From positions 8,815,001 through 8,879,000 of the forward strand of contig NC_092568.1 in assembly GCF_037975245.1 (NCBI RefSeq): a DNA stretch of 64,000 nucleotides, in the 5' to 3' direction. Position numbers and translations under genes: made by a program. The notes beneath the pieces were generated by a model. The model did not search any database, was not told where the DNA came from, and saw nothing but the letters and a program-made list of their open reading frames with translations. Numbering within the stretch: the stretch's first letter is position 1; each line of letters opens with the position of its first letter. The stretch comes from Apostichopus japonicus. Lineage: Eukaryota; Echinodermata; Holothuroidea; Aspidochirotida; Stichopodidae. Of the stretch, positions 48,701-54,537 are shown piece after piece.

Positions 48701-51255
48701 CCTACATCCACATGAGTCATTATGTCTAGAAACAAACTAGTGAAACAGAGTAACAAAGTGATGTTATGGTGTGGTAGTGGTACATGCAGGGGGTTGCTGG
48801 TATCCCTACATCCACACAGTCATTATATTTAGAAGCAACTAGTTAAATCAACCGCCTCCTACTTTATTACGTTAACGTTAAAGTCTGCAAAAGTATTACT
48901 CCTAAGTGATATCAGATTAATAAACATTCTCCTGTTTGTCTTCATTAAAATATATAAATAATTAACGATATATTGAGGAGTTTATTACTAATTCATTCAT
49001 TGAAATATAAAACCTTACATGTTCACCTGCTATTTTGAATTGGTATCAATATAGCGCAAACAGAAATTTGGTATTTATAAATGAATTGATGTGCTTTTAT
49101 TAAAGCATTTATTAGTGCATGCTATACCAATATTTACCAGCTTAAACCACCAAAACATTAACCCAATTAAAAGGATTTAACATATGAGGTACATTTTGCA
49201 ATGTAGAGAACTTGTTAAATAGTAAAAATTGTTTGAAGTCTGATTAAATTCATTCCTGGGTTTCATCCACGTTGGAAGTTGCTATTTTTGCAAAGTTTTT
49301 TTGTTGTTGTTTCTTTTCATTTTAATTAAAGATGGGACTACTTCTTTTTCTCTCCTTGGCCCCTAATGTTATTTTCTTTTCATACTGCTTCGTTAAAATT
49401 GAGGAAGAATTACCAACGATATTCTGTTTTGTGTTTTGCTTCCATTTCTAAGATTGAAGGAGCATTCATGCAAGGCTATGGGTTGTTCCTATTGGAGGAC
49501 TACCGTATCAACTCTGCTGGTCAACTTCTCACTATAGGACCCTCTGCGTACAAGATTCCAACCGTCAGGAACACTCCTGTAGAGTTTAATGTATCTCTAC
49601 TGCATAATGCTGCAAATCCGAGATCAGTTTACTCATCAAAGGTCAGATTTATATAGTTTTTATTTCTTGTGTTTTCCGTGGGGTACAGGTGAAGGATGGG
49701 AGGTAGGGAGGGAAGGGGAATGCATCTGTTCATGTGACAGTATAAGTGAATTATATTAAAGGGTGTGAAGACTCGCGCAAAAAGAAACGTCTAATGCCTG
49801 TAATCTGACCTAGTTTCGAATGAGGTGTAACAGAAGTGTTAGACACCACCATCGATCCCAGAAAATACACACACAGCTTGCTACTGTCGGTAATTAGACA
49901 CTAGTGTACAGTCAGTACATACAGCTGCGGTAAATACCCACAGCACAGTGTATAAACGACACAGCAATGGACATCTCAGGTAACAAGATAACAAGGTATC
50001 ACGTTTCATTGCTGTCTGCATTTTGTAAGGACCGAACAAAGCGTCACTTGCAAGCAACAGAAAGTTAACACTTTCACACGGTTTGGGCGAGTATTCAATG
50101 CTTTTACTACTTGACTATCGGGGCATGTCAAGCATAAATCACATAATTTTGTGAGAAGTGGACAGGGGCATGAAAGGCATCAAACATGACACCCCGACAT
50201 TTGGTCGCATCTTGTCGCTGCGTTCCTATAAACAACATTAACTGTTGATCATGGAGTATAAGTCATAGAGAGTCAGAAGCCACCCCTTCTTACAGCAACA
50301 TGCATGCTTACCCTGGGATGGGGGGGTATTCAATCTGAGGGAGGGGGTGGGAGTACAGACTTTGTGGGGCAGTGAGACATGTGTGAACTGATCTGAGGGG
50401 GCAAGCTCATATTGACCTCTGCGCCCACCTTCCCCCACTTCCAGCTCCACTGCCTGTGATTAATTACCAGTGTTAGCCATTCACCTGTTATCACAGTCCT
50501 GTATATTTCTGAACAATCTCTATATTTAGGGTGTCGGTGAGCCTCCTCTTTTCTTGGCATCGTCTGTGTACTTTGCTGTGAAGGAAGCGATTTCATCAGC
50601 GAGGCTGGACGCACATCTGCCCGTAGAGTTTAGATTGGATTCACCAGCAATACCAGAGAGAATCAGACTGGCATGTCAAGATTCTATCCTCGGGGAGGTA
50701 AGAAGTCATTTGAACTGGTTGGTTGTTTTCTTCAAGTGAGTTAAATCATAGAACATGTATGCCATAGGTCGTGTGAATCTTATGCTTTCCCACTTGCCCA
50801 TCTTGTGACTGATTTTAGTTTGTGACTTAATTCTATTGAAAAAAAACACAAATACACAAGCATGCATTTGCTTTATTTATTTATTGAATTTTCTGGTAGA
50901 TACTAATTCTCTTTTGAGCAATGCCATATATCGGTAAGCCTTACCCATAGGCACCTGGCAAAGACCTGTGAACTTCCACTTCCCCCCCCCCCCTCCCCCT
51001 ACTAACTTCTTTTTATTTCATTTTGATAAACATATTTTTATGATTTCGGTCGGGGCTCAATATTATGTCATATTTTCTCCCGAAGTCTTAAGCAAGTGCC
51101 TGCATTATTAGAGCCCAGTGCCATCCCACAATCCATTGCTATCTTGCTCATGTGCACATGCCTTCTTATAACTTTTCTCTCACAAGTTTTACCCCTTTTT
51201 CTCCTTTCAGTTACCTGAAGAAGAGACAAGTAGCCCTTTCTTCCTCAGACCGTAA
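15728..51255 (+). CDS. XDH/AOX-like: Aldehyde oxidase-like molybdo-flavoenzyme (xanthine dehydrogenase family), 32 exons, complete
   Basis: All 32 exons join in phase (4023 nt, 1340 residues plus stop; human AOX1 and XDH are about 1335). Domains in order: plant-type 2Fe-2S (C49, C54, C57, C79), second 2Fe-2S (C118, C121, C153, C155), FAD domain about 235-520 (NTDVG, SVGGN), and Mo-pterin domain from about 580 ([10 protein letters not shown]778, F809, R923, F925, catalytic E1274). By position against bovine XDH, E802 is A813, R880 is T891, F1009 is Y1020, T1010 is I1021, and C992 is R1003. No Cys matches C535, and the FFxxYR tyrosine is Q402. These changes fit aldehyde oxidase, a cytosolic enzyme oxidising aldehydes and N-heterocycles with O2, rather than a purine-oxidising NAD-dependent enzyme. 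Start: first ATG after an in-frame TGA (15698). Specificity is inferred, while family membership is certain. Confidence 0.95.
16765..19365. repeat. Cluster of the 13-mer GTTACGGCGTGAC
   Basis: Exact copies on the plus strand at 16935-16947, 17136-17148, 19150-19162, 19186-19198 and 19353-19365; an exact inverted copy at 19173-19185; a variant with a GCG insertion at 16765-16780. I saw no others in the window. The three at 19150-19198 can form a 13-bp-stem hairpin. Role unknown. Confidence 0.85.
19486..20443. repeat. Segmental tandem duplication in intron 1
   Basis: A block starting GTTACTTTACTGGTACTGA at 19486 and ending about 20067 is repeated from 20068 to about 20443. Sub-block A (GAATTCATAGCG...AAATTTTAGGTCAAG) and sub-block B (GAGCGGTAAAATTGATGG...AAATCTGGCGTT) are both present twice, but about 200 bp between A and B is missing from the second copy. 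Identity is high, so it is recent. Confidence 0.88.
20635..20768 (-). mobile_element. Fragment of the same hAT-like family as 3807-4486
   Basis: The reverse complement matches the internal part of the element at 3807-4486: AAAATGCCTCCCAGATCACT and GGCACTTCCCAGGCCTTG. Terminal repeats were not found here, so it is truncated, and it abuts the LTR-element remnant. Confidence 0.7.
20837..21031 (-). mobile_element. Ty3/gypsy-like integrase zinc-finger remnant
   Basis: The minus-strand frame contains [20 protein letters not shown], typical of the segment between the His and Cys pairs of the integrase N-terminal zinc domain. The expected Cys-x2-Cys is degraded (NYTVRQ), and the frame stops soon after. 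No LTRs seen. A dead fragment. Confidence 0.5.
21532..21680. repeat. Short tandem duplication
   Basis: GCAGGCATATGACAGGTGATATTATA occurs twice (about 21533 and 21579), each followed by a GTGAGTA block, and a second diverged pair built on GGTSGATTAGATRA follows to 21680. Confidence 0.7.
22463..22650 (+). mobile_element. U2 snRNA-headed retroposon with 11-bp target-site duplication
   Basis: Positions 22465-22501 match the 5' domain of U2 snRNA, including CCTTTTGGCTAAGATCA and the branch-site-pairing GTAGTATCTGTTC, with only a few substitutions. From 22502 the sequence is unrelated to U2. It can form a stem (GGGAATGGTGA with TCACATTCCC) and holds a B-box-like GGTTCTATCC (22618-22627) before TTTTT. 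Perfect 11-bp repeats ATTAATTAACT flank it (22452-22462 and 22651-22661), the mark of LINE-mediated insertion. It ends 47 bp before exon 2. It is either a SINE with a U2-derived head or a chimeric U2 retropseudogene. Confidence 0.75.
22698..22755 (+). CDS. XDH/AOX-like: Oxidase exon 2 (residues 21-40)
   Basis: Encodes [19 protein letters not shown], the DPxxxLLxYLR segment of the first Fe-S domain. Acceptor TTCACAG, donor T|GTATCC, phase 1. CAG also occurs at 22704 and 22710, but the 22697 acceptor keeps the family length and phase. Confidence 0.88.
22989..23085 (+). CDS. XDH/AOX-like: Oxidase exon 3 (residues 40-72), first 2Fe-2S cluster
   Basis: Encodes [20 protein letters not shown] with three cluster ligands, C49, C54 and C57. 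Acceptor TGTTCAG. The donor GTATCC is identical to that of exon 2. Confidence 0.95.
23845..23950 (+). CDS. XDH/AOX-like: Oxidase exon 4 (residues 72-107)
   Basis: Encodes [18 protein letters not shown], carrying the fourth ligand C79, then [16 protein letters not shown]. Acceptor TTGTCAG, donor CAG|GTGAGA. Confidence 0.95.
24651..24839 (+). CDS. XDH/AOX-like: Oxidase exon 5 (residues 108-170), second 2Fe-2S cluster
   Basis: Holds [20 protein letters not shown] and [18 protein letters not shown] with ligands C118, C121, C153 and C155. This is the helical Fe-S domain nearest the Mo cofactor. Acceptor TTGTGCAG, donor AAG|GTGTGG. Confidence 0.96.
24955..25032 (+). CDS. XDH/AOX-like: Oxidase exon 6 (residues 171-196), Cys-rich linker
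   Basis: Encodes [16 protein letters not shown] and an acidic/basic tail, the variable linker between the Fe-S and FAD domains. Cysteines here are typical of the family and are not cluster ligands. Donor AAG|GTGAAT. Confidence 0.85.
25271..25351 (+). CDS. XDH/AOX-like: Oxidase exon 7 (residues 197-223)
   Basis: Encodes [20 protein letters not shown], the family's FxPxDPTQEPIFPPEL landmark leading into the FAD domain. Donor ATG|GTTAGT. Confidence 0.93.
25597..25747 (+). CDS. XDH/AOX-like: Oxidase exon 8 (residues 224-274), FAD domain start
   Basis: Encodes the strand [18 protein letters not shown] and then [11 protein letters not shown], the phosphate-binding turn of the FAD domain (residues 265-274). 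Donor G|GTAGGT. Confidence 0.94.
25748..27100 (+). other. Oxidase intron 8
   Basis: Nothing but AT-rich sequence, a short GTT repeat near 26319-26337 and a G-rich tract at 26874-26900. Confidence 0.5.
27101..27268 (+). CDS. XDH/AOX-like: Oxidase exon 9 (residues 274-330)
   Basis: Encodes [20 protein letters not shown] and [13 protein letters not shown], the middle of the FAD-binding fold. Acceptor ACAAAAG, donor G|GTAGGT. Confidence 0.93.
27269..29866 (+). other. Oxidase introns 9 and 10 (around exon 10)
   Basis: AT-rich with no recognised gene. A stretch near 27587-27690 (TTAACCTTAATTTGATG..., ATCTTGTTTTGAGTAGTACT) resembles one near 29008-29060 (TTAACCTTAGTTTGAGC...), a weak dispersed repeat. 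Confidence 0.4.
28600..28676 (+). CDS. XDH/AOX-like: Oxidase exon 10 (residues 330-355)
   Basis: Encodes [20 protein letters not shown], matching the LxxLRWFAGKQVRNVAS helix of the family. Acceptor TTTCTAG, donor GCT|GTGAGT. Confidence 0.92.
29867..29963 (+). CDS. XDH/AOX-like: Oxidase exon 11 (residues 356-388), FAD contact
   Basis: Encodes [20 protein letters not shown]; the SVGGNI loop (356-361) contacts the FAD diphosphate in family structures. Acceptor TTTGTAG, donor G|GTAAAA. Confidence 0.95.
30387..30493 (+). CDS. XDH/AOX-like: Oxidase exon 12 (residues 388-423)
   Basis: Encodes [20 protein letters not shown]. At the position of the NAD-dehydrogenase motif FFxxYR the sequence is FLIGQR (F398, Q402), so the Tyr linked to NAD binding is missing. 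Confidence 0.93.
30588..30990. mobile_element. Possible hAT-like fragment
   Basis: Begins CAGAGCTTCTCAACCTTTT (30592 on), a common start of non-autonomous hAT elements, but no matching inverted right end was found. Weak. Confidence 0.3.
31478..31662 (+). CDS. XDH/AOX-like: Oxidase exon 13 (residues 424-485)
   Basis: Encodes [20 protein letters not shown], equivalent to EYFSAFKQASRREDDIAKV in mammalian XDH, then the C-terminal FAD subdomain ([19 protein letters not shown]). Donor AA|GTGAGT. Confidence 0.95.
31663..33435 (+). other. Oxidase intron 13
   Basis: A block of about 50 bp (TGTTCAAGTATGTTTCTTTGGTGAGTGG type) at 32351-32402 recurs diverged at 33002-33053. G-rich tract at 32040-32062. 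No gene. Confidence 0.45.
33436..33601 (+). CDS. XDH/AOX-like: Oxidase exon 14 (residues 485-540)
   Basis: Encodes [20 protein letters not shown] and FFKFYLRVL, the end of the FAD domain (AxGGMxxYRxxLxxSFFFKF in relatives). Donor AAG|GTGTGT. Confidence 0.95.
34021..34113 (+). CDS. XDH/AOX-like: Oxidase exon 15 (residues 541-571), interdomain linker
   Basis: Encodes [18 protein letters not shown] and SYKSTQLFQ, the linker before the Mo domain. No cysteine is present where mammalian XDH has Cys535, whose oxidation helps convert dehydrogenase to oxidase. Donor CAG|GTTTGT. Confidence 0.88.
34636..35780. mobile_element. Foldback element (1145 bp) with repeat-filled arms
   Basis: Both ends read ATGGCGGGCCATCAGNCTCA inward and agree over about 45 bp. 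The inner part is also inverted: GATTGACATGTGGAGATACA (35119 on) against its complement ending near 35460. The arms, about 520 and 360 bp, consist of units around ATTTAAATCGACATATACCAGT in both orientations, and the loop is about 35156-35421. No coding frame and no clear target duplication. It lies in oxidase intron 15 and could form a near-complete hairpin in the pre-mRNA. Confidence 0.85.
36086..36203 (+). CDS. XDH/AOX-like: Oxidase exon 16 (residues 572-611), Mo domain start
   Basis: Encodes [20 protein letters not shown] then RYLDDIP, the ATGEAxYxDDIP landmark of molybdopterin-binding domain 1. Donor G|GTAAAA. Confidence 0.95.
36204..37970 (+). other. Oxidase intron 16
   Basis: AT-rich; no gene, terminal repeats or tandem arrays recognised. 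Confidence 0.45.
37971..38022 (+). CDS. XDH/AOX-like: Oxidase exon 17 (residues 611-628)
   Basis: Only 52 nt: [17 protein letters not shown]. Acceptor TATTCAG, donor AG|GTATGT. It aligns with the LxxALVxSxRAHAKI strand. Confidence 0.9.
38259..38385 (+). CDS. XDH/AOX-like: Oxidase exon 18 (residues 628-670)
   Basis: Encodes [20 protein letters not shown] then DEELFATEK, equivalent to the PGFVxFxxAxDVPGxN segment. Donor AAG|GTTACT. Confidence 0.94.
38595..38965. mobile_element. Non-autonomous hAT-like element (371 bp)
   Basis: Starts CAGGGGTGGGCGACCTACGG followed by CCCGCGGGCCACATG and ends TTGCCCACCTCTG, the inverted-repeat pattern common to Charlie-type hAT derivatives. The flanks share only TCTAAA, offset by three bases, so the target duplication is imperfect. 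No transposase. Lies in oxidase intron 18. Confidence 0.75.
39214..39333 (+). CDS. XDH/AOX-like: Oxidase exon 19 (residues 671-710)
   Basis: Encodes [20 protein letters not shown] then [15 protein letters not shown], the GQxxxxVxAxxxxxAxxAA segment with VxYExL. Donor AAG|GTAGGT. Confidence 0.94.
39935..40156 (+). CDS. XDH/AOX-like: Oxidase exon 20 (residues 711-784)
   Basis: Encodes [20 protein letters not shown] and the strand [14 protein letters not shown]778 aligns with bovine Gln767 at the molybdenum site and is kept. Donor CAG|GTTAGA. Confidence 0.96.
40157..40923 (+). other. Oxidase intron 20
   Basis: About 90 bp near 40650-40738 (CATTTAAGAATCAGGAAAGC..., TTGTCAGATGAAATTC) is related to 42680-42765 in intron 22, a local dispersed repeat. 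No gene. Confidence 0.45.
40924..41057 (+). CDS. XDH/AOX-like: Oxidase exon 21 (residues 785-829), altered Mo-site loop
   Basis: Encodes [16 protein letters not shown]809 (bovine F798) is kept, but A813 stands where XDH has Glu802, which holds the purine. Mammalian aldehyde oxidases also have a small hydrophobic residue here. Acceptor TTTCAAG, donor AA|GTGAGT. Confidence 0.96.
41950..42124 (+). CDS. XDH/AOX-like: Oxidase exon 22 (residues 829-887)
   Basis: Encodes [20 protein letters not shown] and [14 protein letters not shown], the DRxEDMxxxGxRHP landmark of Mo domain 2, ending LDISQS. Donor TCT|GTAAGT. Confidence 0.96.
42318..42658 (+). pseudogene. Decayed duplicate of oxidase exon 23 5' end, split by a MITE
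   Basis: Intron 22 upstream of 42335 matches the intron just before exon 23 (TTTAGCTGGAAGTTTAAT, CTGACTACAAA, CTTTGATA). It then continues as a copy of the exon start (GGTTATGGTA; after the insertion ATTGAAGTTTGAGAATGCTC). The acceptor ACAG has become ATTG, so this copy cannot splice. The match ends about 43 nt into the exon. Confidence 0.85.
42336..42620. mobile_element. MITE with CAGACCTGTCAAC terminal inverted repeats (285 bp)
   Basis: Left end CAGACCTGTCAAC and right end GTTGACAGGTCTG are perfect complements. Flanked by TAATAT on both sides (42330-42335 and 42621-42626). The interior carries repeated CTCCCGG / CTCCCTATTTT motifs and no coding frame. hAT-like by its CAG end, though the visible duplication is 6 bp rather than 8. 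Confidence 0.85.
42948..43139 (+). CDS. XDH/AOX-like: Oxidase exon 23 (residues 888-951), substrate pocket
   Basis: Encodes [17 protein letters not shown], then [21 protein letters not shown]891 replaces bovine Arg880, while R923 and F925 (bovine R912 and F914) are kept. The usual FRGFGGPQ reads FRAFGAPQ. A decayed copy of this exon's 5' end lies just upstream at 42318-42658. Confidence 0.96.
43140..44325 (+). other. Oxidase intron 23
   Basis: AT-rich with no recognisable element or gene. Confidence 0.45.
44326..44471 (+). CDS. XDH/AOX-like: Oxidase exon 24 (residues 952-1000)
   Basis: Encodes [20 protein letters not shown] then SRCWEQCL and RRISVDNFN, the NxYKEGDxTxxxQ landmark. Donor AA|GTAATG. 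Confidence 0.95.
44952..45039 (+). CDS. XDH/AOX-like: Oxidase exon 25 (residues 1000-1029)
   Basis: Encodes [21 protein letters not shown]1003 replaces bovine Cys992 of the conversion disulfide; Y1020 and I1021 replace F1009 and T1010. GLVKFMNQ is two residues longer than in XDH. Donor CAG|GTTAGT. Confidence 0.94.
45193..45417 (+). CDS. XDH/AOX-like: Oxidase exon 26 (residues 1030-1104)
   Basis: Encodes [20 protein letters not shown] and [20 protein letters not shown], the Mo-cofactor loops HGGxExGQGxxTK and NTxxTAxSxxxDLNG. Donor AAG|GTGAGC. Confidence 0.96.
45454..45849. mobile_element. Non-autonomous hAT-like element (396 bp), perfect 8-bp target duplication
   Basis: Ends CAGTGGCGGAGC and GCTCCGCCACTG are perfect inverted repeats. 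AGTAAAGC flanks both sides exactly (45446-45453 and 45850-45857). The internal GGAGCGCCACCACAGGTTGG is shared with the element at 3807-4486. Inserted 36 bp after oxidase exon 26. No transposase. Confidence 0.93.
46686..46760 (+). CDS. XDH/AOX-like: Oxidase exon 27 (residues 1105-1129)
   Basis: Encodes [17 protein letters not shown] and PSGTWEDW, the ACxxxxxRLxPxxxxNPxGxWxDW segment. Donor TGG|GTAGGC. Confidence 0.94.
47169..47425. repeat. Diverged direct duplication, about 90 bp, spacing about 168 bp
   Basis: ACTGTTTCAATATGAAACATG to GACTCGAAAAATTATAAA occurs at 47169-47258 and again, diverged, at 47337-47425, sharing ATCGACCCATGC and CATGTCCTGAA-like blocks. Lies in oxidase intron 27. Confidence 0.75.
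47617..47669 (+). CDS. XDH/AOX-like: Oxidase exon 28 (residues 1130-1147)
   Basis: Encodes [18 protein letters not shown], matching AAYxxxxxLSAxGFYR. Acceptor CACAAG, donor AG|GTAAGT. Confidence 0.92.
48352..48532 (+). CDS. XDH/AOX-like: Oxidase exon 29 (residues 1147-1207)
   Basis: Encodes [39 protein letters not shown], among the most conserved Mo-domain stretches. Donor CAG|GTGAGA, with a tandem repeat array starting about 7 bp downstream. Confidence 0.96.
48539..48845. repeat. Three tandem ~103-bp units beside an exon donor
   Basis: Units start at about 48539, 48642 and 48745 with ACAGAGTAACAAAGTRATG and contain ATGGTGTGGTAGTGGTAC. The first begins 7 bp after the end of exon 29, overlapping the downstream part of the splice donor region. 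Confidence 0.88.
49453..49641 (+). CDS. XDH/AOX-like: Oxidase exon 30 (residues 1208-1270)
   Basis: Encodes [20 protein letters not shown] then [19 protein letters not shown], landmark GAFxQGxGLxxxEE...GPxxYKIP. Donor AAG|GTCAGA is a weaker GT site. Confidence 0.95.
49759..50104. mobile_element. TA-flanked MITE, copy 2 (346 bp)
   Basis: Reverse-oriented relative of 8781-9125. Ends AAGGGTGTGAAGACTCGCGC and, inverted, AAAGCATTGAATACTCGCCC, with TA at 49757-49758 and 50105-50106. Lies in oxidase intron 30. Confidence 0.8.
50530..50697 (+). CDS. XDH/AOX-like: Oxidase exon 31 (residues 1271-1326), catalytic Glu
   Basis: Encodes [20 protein letters not shown] then [16 protein letters not shown]1274 aligns with bovine Glu1261, the general base next to the Mo centre. 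Donor GAG|GTAAGA. Confidence 0.96.
51211..51255 (+). CDS. XDH/AOX-like: Oxidase exon 32 (residues 1327-1340 and stop)
   Basis: Encodes [14 protein letters not shown] then TAA (51253-51255). Acceptor TCCTTTCAG. The C-terminus lacks the usual Trp-containing ending (PWxVxV) of mammalian relatives. Confidence 0.88.
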   Translation, partial: LPEEETSSPFFLRP

Positions 51256-53325
51256 CCATGGTGATTGCTATACTACAGCTGCTGAGAGGGTAAAAGTCTG
51301 GTGAAATTGAAATATACAAAACATATTACATAAGCATAAGAACATGTATGCCCTTAATACTTTTAGTTCTTAAGAGTACTTTGTAAATTTATTTTGTAAA
51401 TAATATTATAATTATTTCTTACCTGAGGCAATACACTTGTTTAACTCGCGTGCAAAGCGATCTGGCCACAGTGTGTGATCTGTCACTTGCAGCTCTCTGT
51501 GCTGCTTCTGTTACTGTTCTGGTTCTGCTTATTTAGTTTTATTCTTGTAGTTGTTCACTAATAGCTTGTTTATTGTATGGTTCTGTTTGTATTCACTACT
51601 GTTTTATGTTTACTGTCGACAGGAAATCATTTTCTGTTTTTGTTTTCTGAAATGGACAATAAAGTTCTATCTATAAGAAAATTGAGAACCTGCAAAAATG
51701 ATTTTTGGTGTTGTTTAGTTTCAGACTAGAGTGGATTGTATCTATATCTAAATGGAGTAATAAATGTAGAAAATGTTTTTGGTTAATATGTGATGAACAG
51801 AACTTGAGCTAGACTATTTGTATGTAACTAATAAAATACATTAAACAGATTGAGACAAAACTTGAGAAAAGTCAGAAATGAGGAAATTCACGCAGGTTCA
51901 TCGTGCAATGCAACCACTAGTAGTTTGTGGCTCATTCCACAAAGAAAGTTGTATATAAACTAGACTATTTGAAAAACAGAAAAAGAAAATGGAGAGGTTA
52001 CTGTTTTGAAAGTATGTATTAATTGAAGAATTGAAAGCTGTTAATTTGACAATGGGAGGTTAGGGGGTGAGGGGGGGGGGGATGTGGTGCTAAGTCAGTT
52101 CCAACTATCATGGCAAATGTTTCTTTCACTGGAAAAGTAAGCAAAATTTAAATTATTTCTAAATCTATTACAGATTTGTACAAACATTAAGCACAAAAGT
52201 TAGAACATTTTTTCTCCAATTTTGGACTTTTTCTTTTGCATCAGTTTAAAAAAAGGAAAGAAAGAAAAAGAGATTGACTTGTAAATAATTTATGGACTCA
52301 GTGCAATAAATAAAGGTGAGTTCTCAACTAGAAATTTCTTTGACAGAAATAAGCTAGATTTGCAGAAATGTAAATAATGCATTCTGCCAGGGATGAAATG
52401 TTTCACGAGACAATAATGTATATAAGCCAAGTCTTGTTCACCGAAACACGAGATGCAATTTCCCATATTTAGTTGTGGAATTATTGAATGGCATGGCTAC
52501 TTGACCAAATAGTTTTATTTATTAAGGTTATGGGAGGTATTTTCAAGTTTAAAACATTTGTCTATACGGGTACATATACAGCAAAACCATGTATTTTAAC
52601 ATATGTATTCACCTATTATTATTATTTTTGGTTGATATTATCCTTGGTTATAACTACAGCATTAGTTACTCAGTTGTGTATTGTAATAATTGCTTACTTT
52701 TAAGTACTACTCTATTGTTATCAAAAGATTAATTATGCATAATAACTGTGGGACTGCACCAAATCCTTTTAATATCAAAGTCATTTTGGTACTTGTTATA
52801 TCTTCATGCATACACCTAAACATATTTAAAATATGATATGTACGGATCTAAGAATTATGAAAAATGTAATATATATAGTACTGTATATTTGATTTTAGAT
52901 AATATCTTGCTTTTGCATGTTGCATTGTTCCTAAATTTCTTTTTCATTTGTAGTAGTTTTCAGTATATCTACATTTTCTTAACAATAGTCTAACTGTCTA
53001 TAAGTTTGGCACAATGGCAAAATGGCAGTACCTTACTACTTCCTGATGTGTTAACAGGAGTGTCAGACTAATAGTAATATACTGCAATCATACTACTAAT
53101 TGTTCGGTATGTTAGTAAACATACATCACCGGTGCATTCTTATCTTCACACAGCCTGTATGTACAGGATCATACAGTAGCCTACATGTATATCACTGCTG
53201 GGGCAGACACATATGAGTATAGTTTTATTATAGAGTAATACATATTCCCAAAGGGTCGAAAAATTATACGGCTACAAGTAAGTATGAGTACTTTAGCAAC
53301 CCAGTCTGGGTACTGCATGACGACG
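51256..53325. other. 3' untranslated region and intergenic DNA after the oxidase
   Basis: Contains the candidate polyadenylation signals and a G-rich tract at 52061-52084. No gene recognised. Confidence 0.5.
51658..51663 (+). terminator. Candidate polyadenylation signal AATAAA of the oxidase
   Basis: AATAAA about 400 bp after the stop codon, within a U-rich stretch. A second AATAAA at 51830-51835 is an alternative. Confidence 0.5.
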
Positions 53326-53775
53326 AGTACAATCAGTAATACCAAGTACAATTAGGAATATCTAGTACAATCAGGAGTACCGAGTACAATTAGGAATACC
53401 GAGTACAATCAGTAATACCGAGTACAACCAGGAATACCGAGTACATCCAGAAATACTGAGTACAATCAGGAGTACCGTGTACAATCAGGAGTACAGAGTA
53501 CAATCAGGAATACCTACAGTAGTACAATCAGGAATACCGAGTAGTACAATCATGAATACCGAGTACAATCATGAATATCGAGTACAATCAGTAATACCGA
53601 GTACAATCAGTAATACCGAGTACAATCAGTAATACTGAGTACAATCAGTAATACCAAGTACAATCAGGAATACCGAGTACAATCATGAATACCGAGTACA
53701 ATCATGAATACCGAGTACAATCATGAATACCGAGTACAATCAGGAATACCAAGTACAATCAGGAATACCGAGTAC
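53326..53775. repeat. 19-bp minisatellite, about 23 copies
   Basis: Unit GTACAATCAGGAATACCGA with frequent GTAATACC or ATGAATACC variants. Copies are directly adjacent, with no unique spacers and no partial palindrome within the unit. Confidence 0.92.
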
Positions 53776-54537
53776 TAGATTCAAGTAATATACAACACTG
53801 TCATGTGTTATAGTATCTTGTTTTATAGAGGGAAATGTATAACGGTTGAATAAAATTGTAAAACATTCTGTAGAGAGTAGAAAATATATTATAAGGTAAA
53901 ATACCTGTCTATCTTTGTATGAATATGTCTCAAGAAGTGTTAAATTGGTGTAATGGATGAGTTTGGGCAGACATAGCACAAAAATACCATAGCGTAGCCT
54001 GCAGAAGCACAAAATATGAATCTTTCACATGATCCTGATATTCCAAACAGAAAAACACATGCTCAAAAAATTAGTGATAAAACATGAAGTGGTTTAATGA
54101 TCAGGAATGGTTTTATTGCAAATGTATGACACACACAATACAAAGTATTGTATAAAATAAACAATTAATACTTTTCTGAAAATGAGGTTACCTCTCTGAT
54201 GTTTCTCTACTCCATTAAAAATTATCATTATATAACATATTACCTTATTAACCTAAAAATTATTTGACCTATAGGTAGAGACTGGATTTTAAAGGGTATC
54301 TTAATGAGCAATAATGCCAACAATATCACAACTCACTGGCAAAAACTAACATCTTACTTAAACTTCCAAAACTTAAGAAATCAAAAGAAAAACAAAAAAG
54401 ATTTACCAAACTTGAGAATTACCCATGTAGGCAAATAGAGAGACGTTTGCCCTTGCATTTAAGCAGACTGCAAGAAACTAAAGATGAATACTTACTAGGA
54501 TTATAATGTCAGCTGGCCACCTAACTTTCACATAAAG

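Noticed and set aside
15728..51255. Naming the large gene xanthine dehydrogenase outright
   Set aside because: Overall similarity fits XDH, but the purine-binding Glu and Arg, the NAD-linked Tyr and the conversion cysteines are all absent.
53326..53775. CRISPR-like regularly repeated units
   Set aside because: Units are 19 bp and directly adjacent, without unique spacers, in animal DNA. It is a minisatellite.
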